Shown here one piece after another: positions 37,623-45,710 of a DNA stretch of 63,638 bases. The notes under the pieces were generated by a model, which saw only the letters and a list, made by a program, of their open reading frames with translations, did not search any database and had not been told where the DNA came from. Each line of letters opens with the position of its first letter. Within the stretch, counting starts at the first letter, position 1. A program made the translations under genes and the position numbers. Source of the DNA: Phycisphaerales bacterium (GTDB lineage: Bacteria > Planctomycetota > Phycisphaerae > Phycisphaerales > UBA1924); contig JAFIFZ010000050.1 in NCBI GenBank assembly GCA_020831775.1, positions 1 through 63,638 on the forward strand. The letters are read 5' to 3'.

Positions 37623-37671
37623 GCCCGGGGCGCGCCAGGCGGCGCGCTTCAGGCCGGCCGGAGCCAGCACC

Positions 37672-38697
37672 GTGCCCGGAACCGACACGACTTCGCCCAA
37701 TCCGGCGGGGGCACGCGCCGGGCGCGTCCTGATCACCGGCGGGGCCGGCTTTATCGGCTCGCACCTGGTCGAGTCGCTCCTCGCCTCGGGCGACCGCGTG
37801 ACGGTCATTGACGACCTCTCAACAGGGCGCGAGCAGAATCTCCCCGCCGAGCACCCCCGCCTGCGCTTCATCAGGGCCGACCTCGCCCACGCCCTCGACT
37901 CGCTCGGCGAGCTCGAACGCTTCGACGAGGTCTACCACCTCGCGGCCGCCGTCGGGGTCAAACGCGTCATGGACCGCCCGATCGAGTCGATCGAGACCAA
38001 TGTGCTCCAGACCTCCGCCGTCCTCCGCTTTGCCTCCGAGCACGGGACTGGCGAGCGCGGCGCGCGCACGCTGATCGCCTCTTCCAGCGAGGTCTACGGC
38101 AAGGCTGACAAGTCGCCCTTCTCTGAGGACGACGATGTCGTCTACGGCCCCACCTCCGTCATCCGCTGGTCGTACGCCTGCTCGAAGGCGATCGACGAGC
38201 ACCTGACGATCGCGCACCACCGGCGCCGGGGCTTGCCCGCGGTGATCGCCCGGTTCTTCAACACCGTGGGGCCGAGGCAGGTGGGCGAGTACGGGATGGT
38301 GCTGCCCCGCTTCGTCGGCGCGGCGCTCTTGGGCGAGCCGCTCGTTGTGCACGGGGACGGAACGCAGAGCCGCTGCTTCGCGGATGTGCGGGATGTCGCC
38401 GGAGCGCTCCCGAAGCTCCTTCGGACCGATGGCTGCATCGGCGGGGTGTTCAACCTCGGCGCCGATGAGCCGATCACGATCAAGGCGCTGGCCGAACTCG
38501 TGGTCTCGACGCTGGAGTCGTCCTCCACCATCGAGCTGGCGCCCTACAGCGATGTCTACCCCGAGGGCTTCGAAGACCTGCGCCAGCGTCGCCCCGACCT
38601 CTCACGGATCAAGAACGCGATCGGCTACGCCCCCGCGATCGGGCTGAAGCAAACGATCCGCGACCTGGCGGCCTCGATGCGGGAGGCCCGTTCATGA
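37672..38697 (+). CDS. NAD-dependent sugar-nucleotide epimerase/dehydratase
   Basis: This is a 341-residue extended short-chain dehydrogenase/reductase acting on a nucleotide sugar. The N-terminal NAD site is G-G-A-G-F-I-G-S, the catalytic pair is Tyr-A-C-S-Lys after an S-S-S-E-V-Y-G strand, and R-F-F-N-T-V-G-P-R-Q is characteristic of UDP-glucose epimerase and UDP-glucuronate decarboxylase relatives. The GTG at 37672 is chosen; in-frame upstream sequence overlaps the kinase gene. It overlaps the next gene by ATGA, so it supplies sugar precursors for the locus. The specific substrate is not determined. Confidence 0.9.
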   Translation: MPGTDTTSPNPAGARAGRVLITGGAGFIGSHLVESLLASGDRVTVIDDLSTGREQNLPAEHPRLRFIRADLAHALDSLGELERFDEVYHLAAAVGVKRVMDRPIESIETNVLQTSAVLRFASEHGTGERGARTLIASSSEVYGKADKSPFSEDDDVVYGPTSVIRWSYACSKAIDEHLTIAHHRRRGLPAVIARFFNTVGPRQVGEYGMVLPRFVGAALLGEPLVVHGDGTQSRCFADVRDVAGALPKLLRTDGCIGGVFNLGADEPITIKALAELVVSTLESSSTIELAPYSDVYPEGFEDLRQRRPDLSRIKNAIGYAPAIGLKQTIRDLAASMREARS

Positions 38698-40160
38698 ACG
38701 AACCCCTGTTCGAGCTCACCCCCCGCGATCCCTTCGCCTCCTCGATCCCGCTGGACACCCCGGGGCCGATGCATGAGCAGGCCGACGAGGGGCTGGCGGC
38801 CTTCGACCCGCAGACGGCCCTGGACATCTTCCACGGCTACATCGGCGTGCTGGTGATCGCCTTCCTCGTGACGCTGCTGGCCACGCCCCTGATGCGGAAG
38901 ATCGCGATCTCGCAGGGCGTGATCGATCGGCCCAACGACCCGCGGAAGATCCACAAGCGCCCCGTCGCCTACCTCGGGGGTGTGGCGGTCTTCCTCGGCC
39001 TGATGGCGGGGATCCTGTTCAGCTATCTCGCGCCGGAGATCGGGATCTTCGGGGGCGGGCTGATCGACCACCACGAGACGCAGTACCCCAATCGCGCCAC
39101 CGGCCTGCCCCAGGTGGTGCCCTACTCGGTCCTTCTGGGCATGACGATCATCATGCTGCTGGGGCTGATCGATGATGTCGTCGGGGTGATCCCGCGCCTG
39201 AAGATCGCGGGGATGCTGGTGGCGGCCGCGGCGCTGGCGCTCGACGATGTCGGCGTGCAGGTCGCCCGGGGTCTGCTGGCGCCGACTCTCGGACGCCTCA
39301 TCGGCAACGAGCAGCTCACCTTCGAGATCATGCTGCCCCTGCTCAACCAGGCGGTCACATTCGACCTGATCTATTGGACGGGCACGGCGGTCATCGCGCT
39401 CTTTGTGCTCGGCGCGTGCAACGCCTCGAACCTGATCGACGGGCTCGACGGGCTGCTGACTGGCGTGACCGGGGTCGCCTCGTTCGGGCTGCTGATCGTC
39501 GCGCTCTCGCTGGCGGTGCTCGACGACGGGCCCCGCGACGCCCAGCGGATCGTGCTCTGTATGGCGCTGCTCGGGGCGTGTCTTGGGTTCCTCCCCCACA
39601 ACTTCAACCCCGCGACGATCTTCCTGGGCGACTGCGGCTCGCTGCTGATGGGGTTTGTCACGATCACGATCATCCTGTCGCTGGGCGACACGGGCAAGAC
39701 GCAGCTCGTCGTCGCCGGGCTGGTGATCTACTCGATCCCGATCATCGACACGGTGCTGGCGATCGTCCGCCGCAAGCTCGCACGCAAGAGCATCTCCGAG
39801 GCGGACGACCAGCACCTGCACCACATGCTCAAGCGGTCGCTGGGGGTCAAGGGGGCCGCGCTGAGCCTGTACGGGATCGGCGTCCTCTTCGCCCTGGTGG
39901 GCGTGGCGATGACGATCTCGCGGGCCCGGATCACCTACTTCCTGGCGATCGTCTTCGTCTCGTACATCATCGTGGTGGCGATCAAAATCGCCCGGCGCCA
40001 GCAGTGGGAAGAGCAGGCCAGCCGCGTGAAGGCGGGGGCGCCGAACGGCCTGACCGGTGGATTGCGTCCATCGGCGAGAGGCGCCAAGCCGCCGAGCCGC
40101 AGGCCCGCCCCCGCGACCGAGGCCGCCCGGCCGCCGTCCCCGCCCCCCGCTTCGGGCTAA
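38694..40160 (+). CDS. MraY/WecA-family polyprenyl-phosphate sugar-1-phosphate transferase
   Basis: This is a 488-residue polytopic membrane glycosyltransferase that loads the first sugar-1-phosphate onto undecaprenyl phosphate. Motifs are D-D-V-V-G (first Asp pair), N-A-S-N-L-I-D-G-L-D-G-L, F-L-G-D-C-G-S and the WecA-type H-L-H-H cytoplasmic motif. About eleven membrane helices are visible. The C-terminus has an extra ~50-residue Pro/Arg/Ala tail not found in WecA. The start overlaps the epimerase stop. Its position in a capsule-type locus suggests it starts the surface polysaccharide, though a role in wall-related glycans is possible. Confidence 0.92.
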   Translation: MNEPLFELTPRDPFASSIPLDTPGPMHEQADEGLAAFDPQTALDIFHGYIGVLVIAFLVTLLATPLMRKIAISQGVIDRPNDPRKIHKRPVAYLGGVAVFLGLMAGILFSYLAPEIGIFGGGLIDHHETQYPNRATGLPQVVPYSVLLGMTIIMLLGLIDDVVGVIPRLKIAGMLVAAAALALDDVGVQVARGLLAPTLGRLIGNEQLTFEIMLPLLNQAVTFDLIYWTGTAVIALFVLGACNASNLIDGLDGLLTGVTGVASFGLLIVALSLAVLDDGPRDAQRIVLCMALLGACLGFLPHNFNPATIFLGDCGSLLMGFVTITIILSLGDTGKTQLVVAGLVIYSIPIIDTVLAIVRRKLARKSISEADDQHLHHMLKRSLGVKGAALSLYGIGVLFALVGVAMTISRARITYFLAIVFVSYIIVVAIKIARRQQWEEQASRVKAGAPNGLTGGLRPSARGAKPPSRRPAPATEAARPPSPPPASG

Positions 40161-40259
40161 GAAACGACCCGATCCCCCGCCTCGGGGCCGGAGCGGGCCA
40201 TCGCCCGCGTGCTCCCGACAGGCCGATTGCGGGCGGGCTGAGGCGAAGGCGGCCCCCGC

Positions 40260-40265
40260 TATACT
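40260..40265 (+). promoter_or_regulatory. -10 box of a probable leaderless promoter (parA-like gene)
   Basis: TATACT ends 6 nt before the ATG at 40272, and no Shine-Dalgarno is present. Transcription would start at or next to the A of the ATG. No clear -35 box is seen. Confidence 0.5.
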
Positions 40266-40271
40266 CGGCGC

Positions 40272-41345
40272 ATGGACGCACGGACGCATCCCGGCCCCAG
40301 ACGCATCGCCCTGATGAACCAGAAGGGCGGCGTGGGCAAGACGACCACGACGGTGAACATCGCCGCGGCGATCGCCGAGCTCGGCACGCCGGTCCTCCTG
40401 GTCGACTTGGACCCCCAGGCCCACGCCTCGCTGCATTTGGGCGTCGACGATTCGTCCGAGGCGACCTCGGTCTACGACATCCTGCTCGACCCGACCGAGA
40501 TCTTCGACGCCCCGATCGAGGTCAAGCCCAACCTGTGGCTGCTGCGGAGCGAGACGGACCTGGCCGCGGCCGAGACCGAGCTCTCGCAGGAAACCGACCG
40601 GTACGCGCGACTCCGCGAGGCGCTGGAAGCGGTCGAGGACCGTTTCGGGTTCGTGCTGCTCGACTGCCCGCCCTCGCTCGGGCTCTTGACGCTGAACGGG
40701 CTGAACGCGGCTCAGGAAGTGCTGATCCCGATGCAGGCGCAGTTCCTGGCGCTGCAGGGCGTGGGCAAGCTGCTCGAAACGGTGCAGCTCGTCTCGCAGC
40801 AGCTCAACCCGGACCTGCGTGTCTCGGGGATCGTGCTGTGCATGTTCGACGGGCAGACGACGCACGCACAGGAGGTCGTCGCGGATCTTGAGGCATACCT
40901 GGAATCGCAACGCGAGACCGAAACGCCGTGGCGCGGCGCGAAGCTGTACCAGCCCCCGATCCGAAGGAACATCAAGCTCGCCGAGTGCCCGAGCTTCGGG
41001 CAGACGATCTTCGAGTACGCGCCGTGGGCGCCGGGCGCCGCCGACTATCGGCGGATCGCCGAGGCGCTGCTCGCAGAGCACGGCGGAGCGCCCAGCGAAC
41101 CGTCCAAGGACGACGCGAGCGCCCCGGCCGCCGTCGAGGCAGGAATCGCGCCCGCCGAAGCCCAGCATGCCGAGCCGGTCGAACAGGCGGAGGCCGATCA
41201 CCCGGCCCCAGCGAGCGACGCGGGATCGCCCCGGGCCGATGAACGCGAGGACGGCGCGGGCGAGGATGAACCCCCGACGCCGGAGATCCGCGTGATGCCC
41301 GCCGAGCACGCGGCCCGGGAAAGCGACGCGGAACGCGGGGCGTGA
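40272..41345 (+). CDS. orphan ParA/Soj-family ATPase
   Basis: This is a 357-residue deviant Walker A ATPase. The P-loop is Q-K-G-G-V-G-K-T-T-T-T with both lysines, Walker A' gives D-L-D-P-Q-A-H, and Walker B is F-V-L-L-D-C-P-P-S-L. Residues ~268-357 form an acidic Ala/Pro/Glu-rich tail, probably disordered and unusual for ParA. No parB gene follows; instead its stop overlaps the start of the VanZ-MurJ gene (GTGA). ParA-like proteins encoded with polysaccharide genes can position the machinery in the cell, which is the favoured role (inference). Chromosome partition is less likely. Confidence 0.9.
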   Translation: MDARTHPGPRRIALMNQKGGVGKTTTTVNIAAAIAELGTPVLLVDLDPQAHASLHLGVDDSSEATSVYDILLDPTEIFDAPIEVKPNLWLLRSETDLAAAETELSQETDRYARLREALEAVEDRFGFVLLDCPPSLGLLTLNGLNAAQEVLIPMQAQFLALQGVGKLLETVQLVSQQLNPDLRVSGIVLCMFDGQTTHAQEVVADLEAYLESQRETETPWRGAKLYQPPIRRNIKLAECPSFGQTIFEYAPWAPGAADYRRIAEALLAEHGGAPSEPSKDDASAPAAVEAGIAPAEAQHAEPVEQAEADHPAPASDAGSPRADEREDGAGEDEPPTPEIRVMPAEHAARESDAERGA

Positions 41346-43399
41346 ACCTGCTCCGCCTGCCGATCTGGTTCTGGCGCGCCGGCTTTCTCACTTACGCGCT
41401 GATCCTTGTCTTTCTGACGCACATCCCCGGGGTGTCAATCCCCGGGCCGGTGCCCAGGCCGGACCTCTTCGTGCATATCGCTGCGTTCGGACTCTGGAAC
41501 GCACTGGCGATCCGGTGCGGGTGGTTCGGGCGCTGGGGGAGCCTGCGGAACATCGCGCTGACTTCGGTGCTGGCCGCGGCGTGGTCTGGGCTCGACGAAT
41601 ACACGCAGCAGTTCTTCGGGCGCGTGACGGCGTGGGACGACTTCTTCGCCAACCTGCTGGGCGTGGGGACCGGCGCCGCGATCGGCGTCGTGTGGGCGAA
41701 GGTCAGCGGATGGCTCGACGACAAGCTCGGTGGTTCGGGGCCGTTTGAGCCGCAGGAGGACGCTCGGGCGCGCACGCCGCAGGGCGAGAAGACGATGGGC
41801 TCGGGCGTGCGGACGGTCTCGGGGCTGACGCTGGTCTCGCGTGTCGCGGGGCTGGGGCGGGACCTGGTGACGGTGCGGGTGTTCGGGGACACGATGGTGG
41901 GCTCGGCGTTCGCCGCGGCGTTTGCGATCCCGAATCTCTTCCGCAGGCTGTTCGGCGAGGGGGCGTTGTCTGCCGCGTTCCTGCCCGAGTATGTCAAGCT
42001 CGACAAGGAAGATCCGGACCGGCGCGACCGGCTGGCGGTCGGCGTGCTGTTTGTCCTGCTGCTGGTGACAGGTGCGTTGACGGTTTTGATCGAGCTGGCG
42101 CTTGCGGCGGTGCTGATCTTTTTGCCCCCCGACGAGGCGAGGGACCTCTCGCTGCGCCTTGTGATGCTGATGCTGCCGTTCATGCCGATGGTCTGCTGCG
42201 CCGCGATCCTCGGGGCGATGCTGCAGTCGCACGGGCGGTTCGCGCCAGCGGCCGCGGCGCCGATCCTGCTGAACGGGTGCATCATCGGCGCGGCATCGGT
42301 GCACTTTTTCACACCGATCGTGAACCTGGAGATGGACCCGAAAATCACGGCGCACCTGGTCGCGCTGGCGGCGCTCGTCGCGGGGGTTGCGCAGGTCGGG
42401 TGGTGCGTCGAGGCGCTGGGCGGGGTGTCGAGGTTCCGGCGGAAGATCGGCGATCTGGGCGGCTCGGGACGCCGGGTGTTCATCGCGTTCATCCCGATGG
42501 TGATCGGGTTGGGGACAATCCAGCTCAACGCGCTGGTGGACACGCTGATCGCGATGTGGCCCGTCTGGGTCGGGCCGACGATCGGGGGCTACGCCTACCC
42601 GCTGGACGAACGGTCCAACGCGATCCTCACCTACACGCAGCGGCTGTACCAGTTCCCGCTGGGGGTGTTCGGGATCGCGGTGGCGACGGTGGCCTTCCCG
42701 ATGCTCAGCCGCGCCGCATCGGACCCGAGCGCGTTTGTGCGCACGCTCAAGAGCGCGGCAAGGCTGTCGCTCTTTATCGCGCTTCCCGCGAGCGTCGGGC
42801 TGGTGCTGGTGCGCGGGGATCTGACGGGCGTGGTTTTCGGAGGAGGTGAGCACGCGTTCAGCGATGACGGGCTGGCGCGTTCGTCGGCGGTGCTCCTGGG
42901 GTACGCGGTGGCGGTCTGGGCGTATTCGCTGAACCATGTCTTTGTGCGCGCGTTCTACGCGCACGGGGACACGATGACGCCGCTGAAGGTTGCGGTCGGG
43001 GTGCTGGGGCTGAACCTTGCGCTGAACCTGGTCTTGATCTGGTTCCTGCGCGAGGCGGGGCTGGCGTGGTCGACGGCGATCTGCGCCATCCTCCAGACCT
43101 GCGTGCTGGCGGTGCTCGTCCGTCGGTTCACGCCCGCTGACGATCCTCGCGGCGGCGCCGACGCGCGCGGCGTGGGCAAGATCCTGCTGACAACCTTGGC
43201 GATGGGCGCGGGCGTGGGCGTGCTGCTCTGCCTGTGGCCTGAACCTGCGACCTGGGGCGGGACCCTGCTCAGGCTCGGCGCAGCGTGCGCACTGGGGGGC
43301 GTGCTGTACGGGGCGGCGGCGTTTGCGATGCGTCTTGACGAACTGAAAACGCTATTCGGGCAATCCGATCGGCGTCGCGACGAGTATACTGTCCAATAA
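41342..43399 (+). CDS. VanZ-like domain fused to a MurJ-family lipid flippase
   Basis: This is a 685-residue polytopic membrane protein. Residues 1-~125 resemble VanZ: several helices with F-V-H-I-A-A-F-G-L and W-S-G-L-D-E-Y-T-Q-Q-F-F-G-R. After a polar linker (~126-150), residues 152-685 are a MurJ/MVF lipid flippase with about 14 helices (S-R-V-A-G-L-G-R-D, F-A-I-P-N-L-F-R-R-L-F-G-E-G-A-L). MurJ normally moves lipid II across the membrane. The frame is open throughout; an internal ATG at 41795 has only a weak GAGAAG upstream, so fusion is favoured. Translation is coupled to the ParA-like gene. Confidence 0.88.
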   Translation: MNLLRLPIWFWRAGFLTYALILVFLTHIPGVSIPGPVPRPDLFVHIAAFGLWNALAIRCGWFGRWGSLRNIALTSVLAAAWSGLDEYTQQFFGRVTAWDDFFANLLGVGTGAAIGVVWAKVSGWLDDKLGGSGPFEPQEDARARTPQGEKTMGSGVRTVSGLTLVSRVAGLGRDLVTVRVFGDTMVGSAFAAAFAIPNLFRRLFGEGALSAAFLPEYVKLDKEDPDRRDRLAVGVLFVLLLVTGALTVLIELALAAVLIFLPPDEARDLSLRLVMLMLPFMPMVCCAAILGAMLQSHGRFAPAAAAPILLNGCIIGAASVHFFTPIVNLEMDPKITAHLVALAALVAGVAQVGWCVEALGGVSRFRRKIGDLGGSGRRVFIAFIPMVIGLGTIQLNALVDTLIAMWPVWVGPTIGGYAYPLDERSNAILTYTQRLYQFPLGVFGIAVATVAFPMLSRAASDPSAFVRTLKSAARLSLFIALPASVGLVLVRGDLTGVVFGGGEHAFSDDGLARSSAVLLGYAVAVWAYSLNHVFVRAFYAHGDTMTPLKVAVGVLGLNLALNLVLIWFLREAGLAWSTAICAILQTCVLAVLVRRFTPADDPRGGADARGVGKILLTTLAMGAGVGVLLCLWPEPATWGGTLLRLGAACALGGVLYGAAAFAMRLDELKTLFGQSDRRRDEYTVQ
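43385..43390 (+). promoter_or_regulatory. candidate -10 box for the entericidin-like gene
   Basis: TATACT (5/6 to consensus) near the end of the MurJ gene would start a transcript about 37 nt before the ATG at 43434. No good -35 is visible. Confidence 0.3.
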
Positions 43400-43433
43400 C
43401 GCGCCTGATTCTTCAGGCCCTGAGGAGATCATT

Positions 43434-43589
43434 ATGCTCAACAAGATCAAGTTCCGGGTGTTCCCCTTCGTCGCCAGTGTGCTGCTCGCCCTGTCGCCGA
43501 TCATGATTGCCGGCTGCAGCACCGTCGATGGCGCCGGCCAGGACCTGCAGGACGCTTCCGACGCCGGTCGCGACGCGATCAACGGCTGA
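43434..43589 (+). CDS. entericidin-like small lipoprotein
   Basis: This is a 51-residue lipoprotein. TGAGGAG lies 7 nt before the ATG. A signal peptide of ~26 residues ends in the lipobox I-A-G-C, followed by S-T-V-D-G-A-G-Q-D-L-Q-D-A, matching the entericidin pattern (C-x-T-V-x-G-x-G-x-D). Family members are tiny envelope lipoproteins; the E. coli pair behaves as a toxin-antidote couple, but most homologues have no known function. No second copy is present here. It is easily missed by length cut-offs. Confidence 0.78.
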   Translation: MLNKIKFRVFPFVASVLLALSPIMIAGCSTVDGAGQDLQDASDAGRDAING

Positions 43590-43602
43590 TTCACGAATCC
43601 AT

Positions 43603-44496
43603 ATGGCCCACATCCTGCTCGACGAGCGGTCGATCCTCATCTCGGGCGCCAGCAGCGGTATCGGTGCCGCGACGGCTGTTGCGTGCGCTAAACGGGGCAT
43701 GGCCGTGGCGCTCGTCGCTCGGCGCACTGAAAAGCTCGAAGAGCTGGGCGAGTTGATCCGTTCGACCGGGGGGCGGGCGATCGAGGTCGCCTGCGATGTC
43801 GCCGACGCCGCGGCCTGCGAGGAAGCGGTCGAGCGGACCCGCGAGGCGTTCGGGGGCGTGTACGCCGTTTTCGCCAACGCGGGCTACGGGTACGAGGCGC
43901 CCGCCATCGAAGAGACCGACGAACGCCTCCGGCGCATCTTCGAGGTCAACTTTTTCGGCTCGACAAACATCATCCGCCCCTCGCTGGCGCTGATGCGCGA
44001 GGCTGGCGCGGGGCATGTGCTGCTCTGCTCGAGCATCCTCTCGAAGTTCACGCTCCCCCACTACAGCGCGTACTCGGCGACCAAGGCCGCCCAGGACCAC
44101 CTCGGGCGGGCACTCCGCTTGGAGCTCAAAGGCTCGGGCATCTACTGCTCGACGGTCCATCCCGTGAGCACGCGGACGGAGTTCTTCGACGGCGTGCGCG
44201 AGCGGAGCGAGACCGCCGCCCGCCCGAAGGCGGAGCGGAAGTGGCCCAAGCCCCAGACGCCCGAGCGGGTCGCCGGAGCAGTTGTGGACACGCTGGTCTC
44301 GCCAAAGGGCGAGGTGTGGACGAGCTTTTCGGGGCGGATGGCCTCGGCCCTAGTCACCGCCTGCCCGGCCCTGGGCGACCGGCTGCTGCTCCGGGCGACG
44401 AGGCGGAAGACCGGCAAACCCAAGAAGGCGAAGGGCGGCAAGCGGCGCGGGAAAAGGGCCGAGCCTGCGCCCGAGACCCAGTCGACCGGGGCCTGA
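43603..44496 (+). CDS. short-chain dehydrogenase/reductase
   Basis: This is a 297-residue NAD(P)-dependent oxidoreductase of the classical short-chain family. The cofactor loop is S-G-A-S-S-G-I-G, N-A-G marks the central strand, Ser is in C-S-S-I-L-S, and the catalytic pair is Tyr-S-A-T-Lys. The C-terminus carries ~30 extra residues with a strongly basic run (K-K-A-K-G-G-K-R-R-G-K-R), possibly for nucleic-acid or membrane-surface contact. The substrate is unknown. The ATG at 43603 follows the small lipoprotein by 13 bp. Confidence 0.92.
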   Translation: MAHILLDERSILISGASSGIGAATAVACAKRGMAVALVARRTEKLEELGELIRSTGGRAIEVACDVADAAACEEAVERTREAFGGVYAVFANAGYGYEAPAIEETDERLRRIFEVNFFGSTNIIRPSLALMREAGAGHVLLCSSILSKFTLPHYSAYSATKAAQDHLGRALRLELKGSGIYCSTVHPVSTRTEFFDGVRERSETAARPKAERKWPKPQTPERVAGAVVDTLVSPKGEVWTSFSGRMASALVTACPALGDRLLLRATRRKTGKPKKAKGGKRRGKRAEPAPETQSTGA

Positions 44497-44525
44497 CCCC
44501 GCCGAGGCCTCCTGAGCCGGCGCCG

Positions 44526-45053
44526 TCACGCGGAGAGGTGTTCTCGGTGCTGGAGGATGACGACCGCGTGGGCCGCGATCGCCCGCCCCTCCCCGATCGC
44601 GTCGACCTTCTCGTGCGTGGTCGCCTTCACATTGACGCAGCCGGCGGGGATCCCCAAGGCGGCGGCGAGGCTTTTCCGGATCTCGTCCCGGGCGTCGCCG
44701 AGTTTGGGGCGCTGCAGGACGACCGTGGTGTCGAGGTTCAGGACGCGGTAGCCGGCGAGCTCGACGCGGTGGACCGCCTCCTCGAGGAAGACAATCGAGT
44801 CGAGGGCCTCGTGGGCGGGGTCGGTGTCGGGGAAGAGGCGTCCGATATCCGGTTCGGCGATCGCGCCGAGCAGGGCGTCGGTGACGGCGTGGTACAGGGC
44901 GTCTCCGTCGGAGTGGCTGACGACGCCGAGCTCATGCATGAAACGGACACCGCCGATGACCAGCGGCCTGCCCCTGCCTTCGGGGGGCGGGGGTTCCAGC
45001 CTGTGCAGGTCGAAACCGTGCCCGATTCTGAACGCGGGGAACGAATCGGTCAT
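44526..45053 (-). CDS. ispF: 2-C-methyl-D-erythritol 2,4-cyclodiphosphate synthase
   Basis: This is the fifth enzyme of the MEP isoprenoid pathway; it cyclises the CDP-methylerythritol phosphate intermediate and releases CMP. At 175 residues its length is close to normal. Metal-binding D-L-H follows G-H-G-F, then H-S-D-G-D and F-P-D-T-D, and a C-terminal A-T-T-H-E-K. No Shine-Dalgarno is visible; a TACGAT box lies 6 nt before the ATG. No ispD is adjacent. It diverges from the lipoprotein gene at 45182. Confidence 0.96.
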   Translation of the reverse strand: MTDSFPAFRIGHGFDLHRLEPPPPEGRGRPLVIGGVRFMHELGVVSHSDGDALYHAVTDALLGAIAEPDIGRLFPDTDPAHEALDSIVFLEEAVHRVELAGYRVLNLDTTVVLQRPKLGDARDEIRKSLAAALGIPAGCVNVKATTHEKVDAIGEGRAIAAHAVVILQHREHLSA

Positions 45054-45181
45054 GCGGCGATCGTAACCAGAATCGGGGCGACCAACCGGCGAACCGGGGC
45101 CCGACGAGCCCGTAAACTTACGCCGAGCGGAATCTGGGCCGATAGACTGTCCGGAAACCTCCAGGATCAGGAGCGCGAGCG

Positions 45182-45589
45182 ATGAATCGGACCCGAGCGG
45201 TGTTTGGTGTTCTGCTGATTGGCGGAGCTGCGATGCTTGTGGGGACCAGCGGGTGCGCCGGGACCTTCCTCAGAGAAGGCGGAGCGGGCCGTTCGCTGGA
45301 CCAGTACACCTATGTCAGCCGGCCTCACTCGCCCAAGACGGTCTCGCTGATCGACACGCGGACCGACGAGGTGATCTGGACGGTGGATGTCCCGGTGGGG
45401 CACCAGCTCTCGATGCGGTTCGTCCGCAACCACGACCGTGACAACGCGTTCACGCCCGACCTGCTCCGCTGGGAGATCTGGGAGGGGCGTCGCTGGGCGG
45501 GACGGTTCACCAACTCCATGCCGGTGCCGTCGTCCGACGCCCGTAGGGTCGACATGACGCTCCGCGAGGGTCCGGAGTTTCCTGGTTGA
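45182..45589 (+). CDS. predicted lipoprotein of unknown function
   Basis: This is a 135-residue protein. AGGAG lies 8 nt before the ATG, and a signal peptide ends in a lipobox-like G-T-S-G-C-A. The mature part is about 110 residues with beta strands (V-S-L-I-D-T-R-T-D-E-V-I-W-T-V-D-V-P-V-G). I do not recognise the family. It is followed by tandem hairpins and a terminator, so it is probably a single-gene unit. It is likely an envelope protein. Confidence 0.75.
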   Translation: MNRTRAVFGVLLIGGAAMLVGTSGCAGTFLREGGAGRSLDQYTYVSRPHSPKTVSLIDTRTDEVIWTVDVPVGHQLSMRFVRNHDRDNAFTPDLLRWEIWEGRRWAGRFTNSMPVPSSDARRVDMTLREGPEFPG

Positions 45590-45590
45590 G

Positions 45591-45637
45591 TCTCCGGCCT
45601 CCGCCGGAGAGGGGCGAGTCTCCGGCCTTCGCCGGAG
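45591..45637. repeat. two tandem near-identical hairpins
   Basis: TCTCCGGC-CTCC-GCCGGAGA (45591-45610) and TCTCCGGC-CTTC-GCCGGAG (45619-45637) are direct copies separated by 8 nt. Each folds into a 7-8 bp hairpin with a 4-nt loop, and neither has a T tract. They begin right after the lipoprotein stop and resemble short interspersed palindromic repeats. Confidence 0.6.
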
Positions 45638-45658
45638 TGTTGCAAAGTAAACGACCAA

Positions 45659-45691
45659 GGGCCGGGGTGTTGGACCCCGGCCCTTGTCTTT
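45659..45691. terminator. terminator between convergent genes
   Basis: A 9-bp GC stem (GGGCCGGGG / CCCCGGCCC, 7-nt loop) is followed on the plus strand by TTGTCTTT. It serves the lipoprotein gene and may also act on the RND pump gene that ends at 45711 on the other strand. Confidence 0.75.
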
Positions 45692-45710
45692 GCGCTGTTG
45701 TCGCTGCTGG

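Noticed and set aside
38625-41309. A very long minus-strand open frame (894 codons) opposite the epimerase, WecA-like and ParA genes
   Set aside because: The predicted protein is dominated by Arg, His, Asp, Gln and Gly with no domain. It is the usual mirror of high-GC plus-strand genes that have strong motifs.
40272-41345. ParA-like gene as a chromosome partition system
   Set aside because: No parB follows and I found no parS-like 16-bp palindrome in the window; the gene is coupled to a membrane flippase instead. Kept as an orphan ATPase.
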